The notes beneath the pieces are model-generated. The model did not search any database, was not told the DNA's origin, and was given only the letters and a program-made list of their open reading frames with translations. A stretch of 8,483 nucleotides of DNA from SAR324 cluster bacterium (GTDB lineage Bacteria > SAR324 > JACQKK01): the NCBI GenBank assembly GCA_022572825.1, contig JACZVE010000111.1, positions 1 to 8,483 on the forward strand, given 5' to 3'. Both the position numbers and the translations under genes were made by a program. The first letter of the stretch is position 1. Every line of letters starts with the position of its first letter. This document shows positions 1-7,127 of the stretch, piece after piece.

Positions 1-1962
1 CGGCAGTTCGAGATCAACCAGCCCGCGCAGGTGCACAACCTGTTTCCGGAAACCTACCCTCCCGCCGCCCAGGCATGGGAGACCGGTACGGTGGGGCAAA
101 CCAGGCTGTTCGAGAGCGGCGCCAACAGATGGTTCCAAATCAACGTGCCGCTGAAGGTCGGCAATCGGGTGGTGGCCTTGCTGCTCCTCAACAAATTCGC
201 CACGCCCATCGCCGTGGCCATCGAGCAGCGGCAACGGGAAATCGTGTTGGGGATGTCGCTGGCCCTGGCGGGCGGCATCGTCGTGTGGTGGTTTCTGACC
301 AGCCGCTCCCTCCGTCCCCTGATTCGATTGCAGCAGGCGTCCCGGGAGATCGCGGCCGGAAACCTGGAGATCGAAATTCCAGCAAATCGCAGCCGCTCCG
401 AGATCGGTGAACTGAGCCGCAGCTTTCGTACCATGGTTGGCGATCTGCGCGCGAGCCGGGCCGAGATCGAGGAATACAGCCGTACGCTGGAGGGGCGTAT
501 TGAAGAGCGGACGCAGGAAATCCAGGGCCTCCTCGACAACATGGACGAGGGTATATTCACCATCGACAGCGAAGGCGCGATCAACCCCAGGTTTTCCGCG
601 GCCACGGAACACATGTTGGGCGCCACCACGGCGAAGGGCAATTTCATCGAACGCCTCAGCCCCGACCCCGACACCCAAAAGACCGTGCGCGACACATTCC
701 GGCTGCTCGCGAGCGGCGCGGTAATGGTGGATTGGGACGACATGGTGGCCGGCCTGCCCAACGGGTTGCCGGGCGAGGGAGGCAGCCAGTTGCGCGCGCG
801 TTACCGGCCGGTCTATGACACCGCCGGCGCAAGAACCGAGCGGGTGATGGTGATCCTGCAGGACGTCACCCAGGAAAAGGCGCTGCAAGAGGATATCGAC
901 CGTAACCGCAACCTGCACAATATGGTGGTGCAGATCATCCAAAATCGGGAGACGTTCGATATGTTCTACCAGGACGCCCTGACCATGCTCGGCGAAAGTG
1001 CCGGCGACGCGCGCTCGATGGCGCTGGTCAGCCGAGGGGTTGTAGACCGGATGTTCCGTACCCTGCACACCATTAAGGGTACGGCCGGCCTCTTCGGCAT
1101 GCACGAGGCGGCGACCCGCGCGCACGAGGTGGAGGATACCCTGCGCGACCTGAACCAGCGCCGGGACGAGGCCTATTCCGAGGAGGAGCGCCGGACGCTC
1201 GCCGGCGGCATCGATCAAGTGCGCCAGCTGCTCATCGAAGGAAAGAAGACCTTCCTGGAGCTGATCGGCGAAGAGGATTCCGAACCGAACTATACGATCG
1301 CCGAATCGAAGATCGACCGCATCGCGGAGGAGCTGCTGACAACTGTGAACGCGCAGACCGCGGAGGCCATCCGCCCGGTGTTGGCACGGCTCAAGCAGGT
1401 GCCCACGGGCCGCTTGGTGCGCAAGTACAAGACGCTGGTGGAATCCACCGCGGCGCGACTGGGCAAGCAGGCGCGGTTCGAATTGCGTGACAAAGACGGC
1501 ACCGAGGTGCCGGTGGACTACTTCCAGAAGCTGGATCCGACATTCCTGCACATCATCCGCAATGCCATCGATCACGGAATCGAGGACGTGGAGCAGCGCC
1601 TGGAAGCGGGCAAGGAGCCGATTGCCACCATCGCGTTAACGACCGAATACCGCGATGGCGGCGTCATCTTCAGCATCAGCGACGACGGCCGCGGCATCGA
1701 TACGGAACAGATCAGGGCCATCGGCCTGGAGCGCGGCTTCATCAAGCCCGGGCAGGCGAAAGGGATGTCCCGCCAGGATGTGTTGCGCCTGCTGTTTCTG
1801 CCCGCCTTCAGCTCCAGGGATTCCGTCAGCGAGCTGTCCGGCCGCGGTGTCGGGCTGGACGTCGTGCGCACGGACGTCGAGCGGATGCAAGGCCGCATGC
1901 GGCTGGTCACCCGCAAGGGCCGGGGAACCACGTTCCACCTGTACTACCCGCTGCCCGTCTGA
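1..1962 (+). CDS. Membrane-anchored CheA-like sensor histidine kinase with HAMP, PAS and Hpt domains, no CheW domain (5' partial)
   Basis: The frame is open from base 1, so the true start and probably the first membrane helix lie upstream; a GTG at 31 is an internal candidate only. Numbering residues from that GTG: sensor-domain remnant 1-65, membrane helix about 71-90, HAMP about 90-143, coiled coil about 140-168, PAS-like domain about 166-285, Hpt (P1) about 305-410 with HTIKGTAG giving phospho-accepting His346, then a CheA-type ATPase about 490-641 with N-box HIIRNAIDHGIE (507-518), G1 DDGRGID (551-557) and G2 GRGVGLD (604-610). The protein stops right after the ATPase, so the CheW-like P5 domain of chemotaxis CheA is missing, and the P3 dimerisation helices look absent or very short. 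It should autophosphorylate an Hpt histidine and pass phosphate to a response regulator not in this window, with input through HAMP and PAS rather than CheW-coupled receptors. The signal is unknown. Confidence 0.9.
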   Translation, partial: RQFEINQPAQVHNLFPETYPPAAQAWETGTVGQTRLFESGANRWFQINVPLKVGNRVVALLLLNKFATPIAVAIEQRQREIVLGMSLALAGGIVVWWFLTSRSLRPLIRLQQASREIAAGNLEIEIPANRSRSEIGELSRSFRTMVGDLRASRAEIEEYSRTLEGRIEERTQEIQGLLDNMDEGIFTIDSEGAINPRFSAATEHMLGATTAKGNFIERLSPDPDTQKTVRDTFRLLASGAVMVDWDDMVAGLPNGLPGEGGSQLRARYRPVYDTAGARTERVMVILQDVTQEKALQEDIDRNRNLHNMVVQIIQNRETFDMFYQDALTMLGESAGDARSMALVSRGVVDRMFRTLHTIKGTAGLFGMHEAATRAHEVEDTLRDLNQRRDEAYSEEERRTLAGGIDQVRQLLIEGKKTFLELIGEEDSEPNYTIAESKIDRIAEELLTTVNAQTAEAIRPVLARLKQVPTGRLVRKYKTLVESTAARLGKQARFELRDKDGTEVPVDYFQKLDPTFLHIIRNAIDHGIEDVEQRLEAGKEPIATIALTTEYRDGGVIFSISDDGRGIDTEQIRAIGLERGFIKPGQAKGMSRQDVLRLLFLPAFSSRDSVSELSGRGVGLDVVRTDVERMQGRMRLVTRKGRGTTFHLYYPLPV

Positions 1963-2115
1963 ACTGCGCCGCGCGAGGCCGACCCACACCCTTGGGCACA
2001 TCCCGGCGGCCGGCGAAGATCGCGCACGGTCCCCATCGGATCGCAGGCCGTCCAAAGTGGCTCTCCCGCCGGCATGGCAGGTCGCGCCCGCTCCCTATGG
2101 AATATCCGGCTGCGC

Positions 2116-2154
2116 CCCGCATTCGTCGTTCAATTTTGCGGGACGAGCATTTTT
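2116..2154 (+). terminator. Weak terminator-like hairpin after the kinase gene
   Basis: CCCGCA at 2116-2121 is perfectly complementary to TGCGGG at 2137-2142, and an alternative, mutually exclusive pairing joins TCGTC at 2123-2127 to GACGA at 2142-2146. Five T residues follow at 2150-2154. The stems are short and the loops are long (14-15 bases), so this is only a candidate intrinsic terminator for the kinase operon. Confidence 0.3.
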
Positions 2155-2172
2155 GCGAGACTGTATTCTTTG

Positions 2173-2202
2173 TTGAGATATTTGTGGGAAAATAGATATA
2201 AT
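2173..2202 (+). promoter_or_regulatory. Near-consensus sigma70 promoter for the HTH-EIIA/ClC unit
   Basis: A TTGAGA -35 box at 2173-2178 is followed after 18 bases by a perfect TATAAT -10 box at 2197-2202. It sits in the only strongly AT-rich stretch of the window (about 2130-2240). Transcription would start near 2209, giving a leader of about 35 bases before the GTG at 2244. Boxes and spacing are seen directly; activity is inferred. Confidence 0.7.
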
Positions 2203-2216
2203 GGTGAGAAGAATTT

Positions 2217-2232
2217 ATATTCTAGTGAATAT
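2217..2232. promoter_or_regulatory. Perfect palindrome, candidate operator
   Basis: ATATTC at 2217-2222, a 4-base spacer TAGT, then GAATAT at 2227-2232 form a perfect inverted repeat. It lies just downstream of the predicted transcription start and 3 bases upstream of the GAGGAA ribosome-binding region at 2235-2240. The position fits an operator for the HTH protein encoded immediately downstream, or for another repressor; as RNA it could also form a small hairpin beside the ribosome-binding site. The binding partner is inferred. Confidence 0.4.
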
Positions 2233-2243
2233 TTGAGGAAAAC

Positions 2244-2918
2244 GTGGAACAAGTGTCAGTAAAATCGGCGGCCGAGCTGTTGAACGTCTCCGAGAAAACC
2301 ATCTACCGCTGGATCCGGCAGGGCGTCATTCCCGCCATCAAATTGCAGGGCCAATACCGGTTTGACCAGCGGGAGCTGGAGGGTTGGGCGCGCCACAACC
2401 GTATTGGCAGCCCCATGAGCGTCATCGAGGGGCAGGAGGAGGCGGTCTCGCTTTACCGGGCCGTACAGTTGGGCGGCATACACTATAAGATCGAGGGTGA
2501 TTCGCCCGGCGAGATTTTCACGCAGGTGGCGGAGCTGTTGCCGTTCAGCCCCCGCCTTTCGCCCACCTTCAAGGAAACCCTGCACACGACGCTGATCGAG
2601 CGGGAGGCGCTGGTGTCCACGGGCATCGGCGGCGGCATTGCGCTGCCGCACCCGCGCCATCCCCGCGATTGGGGCCTTGGAGAGCCGGCGGTGGGCGTCT
2701 TTTTTCTGGATCACCCCGTCGATTTTCATGCCATCGACGGCGAGCCGGTATTCGTGCTGTTCGTGCTCCTCTGCGCCACGGTGGCGGGCCATCTGCAAAT
2801 GCTGTCCCGCGTTTCACACCTCGTCAACAGCCCGCAGACGCGCGCGTATCTGCGGGCACAGCCCAGCCGCACAGACCTGCTCGAACGGATCCGGCATGCG
2901 TTTCCGCAAGATGTCTGA
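2244..2918 (+). CDS. Excisionase-type HTH domain fused to a PTS EIIA (PtsN/fructose-type) domain
   Basis: A 224-residue protein starting at GTG 2244, preceded by AGGA at 2236-2239; a second in-frame GTG at 2253 has a wider spacing and is the alternative start. Residues 4-52 form a winged-HTH DNA-binding domain of the excisionase/MerR-like type (AAELLNVSEKTIYRWIRQG, then a wing ending in RFDQRELEGW). Residues about 66-222 match PTS EIIA of the fructose/nitrogen (PtsN) class: STGIGGGIALPHPRHP places the phosphorylatable histidine at His136, and HLQMLSRVSHL (183-193) is the conserved second motif. EIIA domains accept phosphate from HPr or NPr and usually regulate rather than transport when not attached to EIIB and EIIC. 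The fusion suggests a DNA-binding regulator that reads PTS phosphorylation state. The stop codon overlaps the presumed ATG of the ClC gene, pointing to co-translation and to a role in controlling that channel or its expression. The ligand and DNA target are unknown. Confidence 0.88.
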   Translation: MEQVSVKSAAELLNVSEKTIYRWIRQGVIPAIKLQGQYRFDQRELEGWARHNRIGSPMSVIEGQEEAVSLYRAVQLGGIHYKIEGDSPGEIFTQVAELLPFSPRLSPTFKETLHTTLIEREALVSTGIGGGIALPHPRHPRDWGLGEPAVGVFFLDHPVDFHAIDGEPVFVLFVLLCATVAGHLQMLSRVSHLVNSPQTRAYLRAQPSRTDLLERIRHAFPQDV

Positions 2919-4653
2919 CAGGCCTGCCGTTGGGATGGAGGCGCAGCGCGGCGCGCGGCGCATGATCCACCGCACCTCCGCCCGCGAGGCCGCCGTGTTG
3001 ACCGTGCTGGCCGTCGGGGTCGGGCTGGCCAGCGGTGTCTCCGCGGTCGTGCTGGAATCGGCGGTGCACCAGGTCATGCAGGTGATGGTGGCCTTTCAGG
3101 ACAGGCTCTGGATTGTCGCCGTGCCGGCCGCCGGCGCAGCGTTGTCCTCCCTGTTCCTGCACCGGTTGCTCAAGGACACCGCGGGGCACGGCGTCCCCGA
3201 GCTGATCCGCTCCTCCACGTTCGGTGGGGGGGCCCTGCGCCCGGATCTGATCTATTCCCGGCTGCTCTCCAGCTTTCTGACCGTCGGCAGCGGCGGATCA
3301 GCCGGCCTGGAAGGCCCCATCGCAACGAGCGGCGGCGCGATCGGCAGCACCATCGCCCGCCTGTTCCGCCTCAACGAGCGGCGCCGTTCTCTGCTGCTGG
3401 GTTACGGCGTGGCAGGCGCGGTAGCGGCCATCTTCAATGCGCCCCTGACCGGCACCGTATTCGCACTGGAGGTGATTTTGGGGGAATGGAGCGCCCTGTC
3501 GATTCTCCCCACCATTATCGCGGCCGTATCCGCCACCCAGTTCAGCCGATTGGTGATGGGCAACAAGATCGCCTTCCTCCATCACGTGTTCAGCTTCAGC
3601 ACGCTGGATCTGTTCGCCTGCATCGTACTGGGCGTGGCTGCCGGCATCCTCTCGGTGCTGTTTCAGCGCGGACTGCGCTTCACCGAGCGCAGCTTTGCCA
3701 CGCTGCCCGTGCCCGTGTGGCTCAGAGCTGGGGCGGGGGGCCTGCTGGTAGGGATGCTGGGCTTCCAGATGCCTTCGGTGCTGCACGACGGCTATCTGGC
3801 CATACAGCAGTTCCTGGGGGGATTCAGCCAGTTCACCCTGCTGGGCGTGGGCTTGTTCGTGCTGTTGAAGTTCGCCGCATCCCTGCTGACCCTGGGCAGC
3901 GGCGGTTCGGGCGGCGTGTTCGCGCCCTGCCTGGTCCTCGGCAGCGGCTTGGGGTACGGATTCGGCCAACTGATGCGCGCCGTGTTCAGCACGGCCTCCC
4001 TGGCCACGCCCTCGGCCTACGCGCTGGTGGGGATGGCCGGATTGGTGGCGGGGGTGATGCACGCGCCGTTGACGGGCATGTTTCTGGTGCTGGAGGTCAC
4101 CGATGGCTACGATCTGATCCTGCCGCTGATGATCGTCGCGGTAATGGCCATGCTGACCAGCTACTTCTTCGAGGAGGGTTCGGTCTATACGCGCGAGCTC
4201 ATCGACCGCGGGGAATTGGCGCGCCGCGGTTCGGACCAGCATCTGCTGCAGACGATGGATTCACGCGAACTGGTGGACAAGGAGGACATCGTGCTGCACG
4301 AATCCATGCTGTTGGGCGAATTCGTGGAAATCTTCAAGAAGGCCAAGCGCAATGTGTTCCCCGTCGTCGATTCACAGACCCGCCGCTGGGAAGGCGTGGT
4401 GTATCTGGACGACATCCGCCCCTACCTTTTTGACGCCACGCTCTACTCTATTATGACCATCGGCTCGGTGCTGCACACGGATCTGCCGACCATCGACGCG
4501 GGCGAGAGCGCCCTGAGCGCGATCCAGAAGTTCGAGAGCAGCCGCGCATGGTCCCTGCCCGTTATCGAGGACGGCAAATTCCTGGGGATGATGTCCAAGT
4601 CCACCCTGTTCGACCGCTACCGCCGCGAGCTCATCGTGCATACCCCTGAGTGA
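2911..4653 (+). CDS. ClC-family chloride channel/transporter with C-terminal CBS pair
   Basis: A 580-residue integral membrane protein if ATG 2911 is used; this ATG overlaps the stop of the preceding gene. In-frame ATGs at 2896, 2935 and 2962 are alternatives, and none has a strong ribosome-binding site. Membrane region about 25-420 carries the ClC anion-pathway motifs: GHGVPE (92-97), GSGGSAGLEGP (126-136) with gating glutamate Glu134, GSGGSGGVFAP (329-339), and a Tyr426 matching the pore tyrosine of E. coli ClC-ec1. Two CBS domains follow, about 449-505 and 512-570, a nucleotide-binding regulatory module. In FNAPLTGTVFALEV (175-188) the position of the internal proton glutamate (ClC-ec1 Glu203) is Val188, as in animal ClC channels. 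The central serine of GSGIP is His93. It moves anions across the inner membrane and may be an uncoupled channel rather than a Cl-/H+ exchanger; this last point is inference. Confidence 0.9.
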   Translation: MSDRPAVGMEAQRGARRMIHRTSAREAAVLTVLAVGVGLASGVSAVVLESAVHQVMQVMVAFQDRLWIVAVPAAGAALSSLFLHRLLKDTAGHGVPELIRSSTFGGGALRPDLIYSRLLSSFLTVGSGGSAGLEGPIATSGGAIGSTIARLFRLNERRRSLLLGYGVAGAVAAIFNAPLTGTVFALEVILGEWSALSILPTIIAAVSATQFSRLVMGNKIAFLHHVFSFSTLDLFACIVLGVAAGILSVLFQRGLRFTERSFATLPVPVWLRAGAGGLLVGMLGFQMPSVLHDGYLAIQQFLGGFSQFTLLGVGLFVLLKFAASLLTLGSGGSGGVFAPCLVLGSGLGYGFGQLMRAVFSTASLATPSAYALVGMAGLVAGVMHAPLTGMFLVLEVTDGYDLILPLMIVAVMAMLTSYFFEEGSVYTRELIDRGELARRGSDQHLLQTMDSRELVDKEDIVLHESMLLGEFVEIFKKAKRNVFPVVDSQTRRWEGVVYLDDIRPYLFDATLYSIMTIGSVLHTDLPTIDAGESALSAIQKFESSRAWSLPVIEDGKFLGMMSKSTLFDRYRRELIVHTPE

Positions 4654-4744
4654 GTGCTGGGGGGCCACAAGGGTGTGCGCGAGCCCATTCCTCGCCGTGC
4701 CCCCGGCATCGCACGTGGCGGTTTTGGCGCGCAGCAGGCCCCGC

Positions 4745-4772
4745 TTGCCGCCGGCCGGATTGGCGCTATACT
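4745..4772 (+). promoter_or_regulatory. Possible sigma70 promoter for senA
   Basis: TTGCCG at 4745-4750 (4 of 6 consensus positions), a 16-base spacer, then TATACT at 4767-4772 (5 of 6). Transcription would start near 4779, about 43 bases ahead of the senA ATG. The rest of the 4654-4821 spacer shows no other clear signal, and no strong ribosome-binding site precedes the ATG. The call is tentative. Confidence 0.35.
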
Positions 4773-4821
4773 CAACGGAATGGCGCGCTAATTTGCGCGA
4801 ACAATTCGACCCGACATAACC

Positions 4822-6144
4822 ATGAATCCGGAATTCAAGCTCTCCGCCGAGCAGTTGGCCGCCCTCGTCACGGACGCCCGGCGGCGCACCCGCGAGCTGG
4901 TGGACGACCTCAGCGCCGGGCAGTGGATCGGGCCGCAGCTTTCCGTTGTCAATCCCCCGCTGTGGGAGGTGGGCCACATTGCCAATTTCTATGAGACTTT
5001 CCTTCTGCGGGAGCTGGAAGATCGTCCACCCCTCATCGAGAACGGCAACGAGCTGTACAACTCCTTCGTCATCGATCACGACGACCGCTGGGACGCCCCG
5101 CTGCCCACGCGGCAAGGTACGCTGGAGTACAGCGACCGCATCGGCGAGGAGGTGTTGCGGCGCTTAGGGGATCATGAGCCCGATGCGCGCGAGACCTATC
5201 TCTATCTGCTCGCCGTCTACCACGAGGACATGCACGACGAGGCCTTTACCTATACGCGCCATACCCTCGGCCACGCACCACCGCGGTTCGCGCCAGGCAA
5301 TGGTCCTCCGGCGGCGGACGCAGTCCCGGCCGGACCGCTTCCCGGTGACGCGGAAATTCCCGGCGGGCAGTACATGCTGGGGGGCACGCCGCAGTTGCCC
5401 TTCGTCTTCGACAACGAGAAATGGGCCTATCCCGTCCAGGTAGCTCCCTTTCGCATGGCGAAGGCGGCGGTGACCAATGCCGAGTTCGCGGGCTTTGTGG
5501 ACGAGCGGGGCTACACCCGCCGGGAGCTGTGGAGCTACGAGGGTTGGCGCTGGCGTATCCGCTCGGAGGCCGAGCATCCCGCCTACTGGCGGCGCCGGGA
5601 GAGCCATTGGCAGCGCCGCCATTATGACGCGTGGGTGGAGCTGGAGCCCCACCATCCGGTGGTTCACGTCAACTGGTACGAGGCGGAAGCCTACTGCAAT
5701 TGGGCGGGGCGACGCCTGCCCGCGGAGCCGGAATGGGAGCTGGCCGCCAGCGCGGCGCCGGGAGTGGACGGCAACGGCATCCAGCCGGGCAAACGGCGCT
5801 ATCCCTGGGGCGATACGCCCCCGACGCCACACCAGGCCAATCTGGATGGGGCGCGGCTGGGCTGCCTGGACGTGGCGGCCCTGCCGCAAGGCGACACCGC
5901 CTTCGGTTGCCGGCAAATGATCGGCAACGTGTGGGAGTGGACCGCCTCGCCGTTTTACCCCTTCCCCGGCTACATCGTCGATCACCCCTACAAGGAGTAC
6001 TCGGCGCCCTGGTTCGGCGATCAGAAGGTGCTGCGGGGCGGCTGCTGGGCCACCCGCGCGCGGCTGATCCGCAACACCTACCGCAACTTTTTCACCCCGG
6101 AGCGCCGCGACGTCTTCGCCGGATTCCGCACCTGCGCCCTGTAG
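4822..6144 (+). CDS. senA: Selenoneine synthase SenA (EgtB-like nonheme-iron enzyme)
   Basis: A 440-residue protein, full length for the EgtB/SenA family. The N-terminal DinB-like four-helix domain (about 8-150) supplies the three-histidine iron site: His52 in EVGHIANFYE, and His134 and His138 in HEDMHDE (HxxxHxE). The C-terminal formylglycine-generating-enzyme-like domain (about 178-440) has NWYEAEAYCNWAGRRLP, GNVWEW (368-373), KVLRGGCWATRARL and AGFRT. EgtB joins hercynine to a thiol by oxidation; SenA uses hercynine with a selenosugar to build selenoneine. The SenA call rests on the next gene, which is the SenB-type glycosyltransferase that makes the selenosugar, and on the WEVGHIANF and NPPLWE style of the N-terminus. 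Plain EgtB is the main alternative. The hercynine-forming EgtD and the selenophosphate-forming SenC are not in the window. ATG 4822 is chosen because the DinB domain begins right after it; there is no good ribosome-binding site. Confidence 0.82.
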   Translation: MNPEFKLSAEQLAALVTDARRRTRELVDDLSAGQWIGPQLSVVNPPLWEVGHIANFYETFLLRELEDRPPLIENGNELYNSFVIDHDDRWDAPLPTRQGTLEYSDRIGEEVLRRLGDHEPDARETYLYLLAVYHEDMHDEAFTYTRHTLGHAPPRFAPGNGPPAADAVPAGPLPGDAEIPGGQYMLGGTPQLPFVFDNEKWAYPVQVAPFRMAKAAVTNAEFAGFVDERGYTRRELWSYEGWRWRIRSEAEHPAYWRRRESHWQRRHYDAWVELEPHHPVVHVNWYEAEAYCNWAGRRLPAEPEWELAASAAPGVDGNGIQPGKRRYPWGDTPPTPHQANLDGARLGCLDVAALPQGDTAFGCRQMIGNVWEWTASPFYPFPGYIVDHPYKEYSAPWFGDQKVLRGGCWATRARLIRNTYRNFFTPERRDVFAGFRTCAL

Positions 6145-6170
6145 CGCCGCCGGGCCGCATGAAGGGTAGC

Positions 6171-7127
6171 ATGAACGTCCGCATCATCACGCCCGCCCCG
6201 CCCCGCTCGCGCACGGGCAACCGCGTCACCGCACTGCGCTGGGCGCGCGTCCTGGGGCGGCTGGGCCACAGGGTGAAGCTGGCCGGGGCTTACCGGGACG
6301 AGCCCTGCCACCTGATGATCGCCCTGCATGCCCGCCGCAGCCACGCCGCCATCGCGCGCTATCGCGAGCGACGGCCGCACGGGCCACTGATCGTGGCGCT
6401 CACTGGCACGGATCTGTATGGGGATATCCGCAACGACGCCAACGCCCGGCGCAGTCTGGAGATGGCGCAGCGCCTGGTGGCCCTGCAGCCCAAAGCGCTC
6501 GAGGAGCTGACCCCCACCCTGCGCCAAAAGACGCGCATCATCCTGCAATCCGTGCCGCCCCGCGCATCACGGTCCGCGCCCAACAAGACCACCTTCGACG
6601 TGGCCGTGGTGGGTCATTTGCGGCAGGTGAAGGATCCGTTGCTGGCCGCCGCGGCGGCGCGCCTGTTGCCGGAGGACTCCTGAATCCGCGTACTGCACGT
6701 GGGCGGCGCCCTGGACGTGGAGATGGAGCGGCTGGCCCGCGTGGAGATGGCGGAGAATCCCCGCTACCGTTGGCTGGGGGAGCTGCCCCGCTGGAAGACG
6801 CTCGCACTGATGGCCAGAAGCCGCCTGCTGGTGCTTTCCTCGCGCATGGAGGGAGGCGCCAACGTCATCGGCGAAGCGGTGGTGGCCGGGGTGCCGGTGC
6901 TGGCATCGGCCATCCCCGGCTCGATCGGACTGCTGGGCGAGGACTATCGGGGCTATTTCCCCGTTGGGGATGCGCAGGCTCTCGCCTCCTTGCTGCGCCG
7001 GGCGGAGACGGAGCCGGAGTACCTGGCCGGGTTGCGGACCCATGGAGCACGACTGGCGCCGTTGTTCAGCCCGGAGCGGGAGTTGCGGGCGTGGGAGGCG
7101 TTGCTGCGGGAGGTGGCGCCCGGTTAG
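6171..7127 (+). pseudogene. senB: Selenosugar synthase SenB (TIGR04348-type glycosyltransferase), interrupted by in-frame TGA at 6681-6683
   Basis: ATG 6171 follows GAAGGG at 6161-6166, and the protein opens MNVRIITPAPPRSRTGNRVT as this family does; ATG 6159 is an in-frame alternative. The reading frame is collinear for 318 codons to TAG at 7125-7127 except that codon 171 is TGA. Residues 1-170 are the N-terminal acceptor half of a GT-B fold (ALTGTDLYGDI, VVGHLRQVKDP). Residues 172-318 are the donor-binding half with RMEGGANVIGEAVVAG, whose Glu227 and Glu235 form the EX7E motif. SenB joins selenophosphate to a UDP-sugar to give the selenosugar used by SenA. As written the gene yields two pieces, 6171-6683 and a downstream piece that could restart at GTG 6699, and the first lacks the donor site. 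A C-to-T change of CGA would explain the stop; readthrough or a sequencing error are other options. It starts 26 bases after senA, so one operon is likely. Confidence 0.85.
6696..6719 (+). repeat. Hairpin 12 bases downstream of the senB TGA
   Basis: CACGT (6696-6700) pairs with ACGTG (6715-6719), and inside it GGGC (6701-6704) pairs with GCCC (6708-6711) around a 3-base GGC loop, leaving TGG (6712-6714) bulged on the 3' side. The loop starts 21 bases after the TGA and its first base is G, which fits the loose bacterial SECIS geometry as I recall it. GC-rich coding DNA forms such stems often, so the structure is seen but a function is only a possibility. Confidence 0.25.

Noticed and set aside
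54..761. 235-codon minus-strand ORF opposite the kinase
   Set aside because: Ser/Arg-rich shadow of the HAMP-PAS coding region.
2638..2910. Upstream in-frame extension of the ClC reading frame inside the EIIA gene
   Set aside because: The added residues are Arg/Cys/Ser-rich shadow sequence overlapping the well-conserved EIIA motifs in another frame; ClC homology begins after about 2960.
3298..4242. 314-codon minus-strand ORF opposite the ClC gene
   Set aside because: His/Gln/Ala/Arg-rich composition and exact antisense position to a conserved ClC gene mark it as a GC-driven shadow.
3486..4433. 315-codon plus-strand ORF overlapping the ClC gene
   Set aside because: Gly/Arg/Pro-rich alternative frame with no motif; the ClC frame carries all the conserved signals.
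4655..4708. TGCTGGGGG / CCCCCGGCA pairing after the ClC gene as a terminator
   Set aside because: The loop is over 30 bases long and no T-run follows the stem; the nearest four Ts are at 4722-4725.
5164..5985. 273-codon minus-strand ORF opposite senA
   Set aside because: Antisense shadow of a conserved gene, with no family features.
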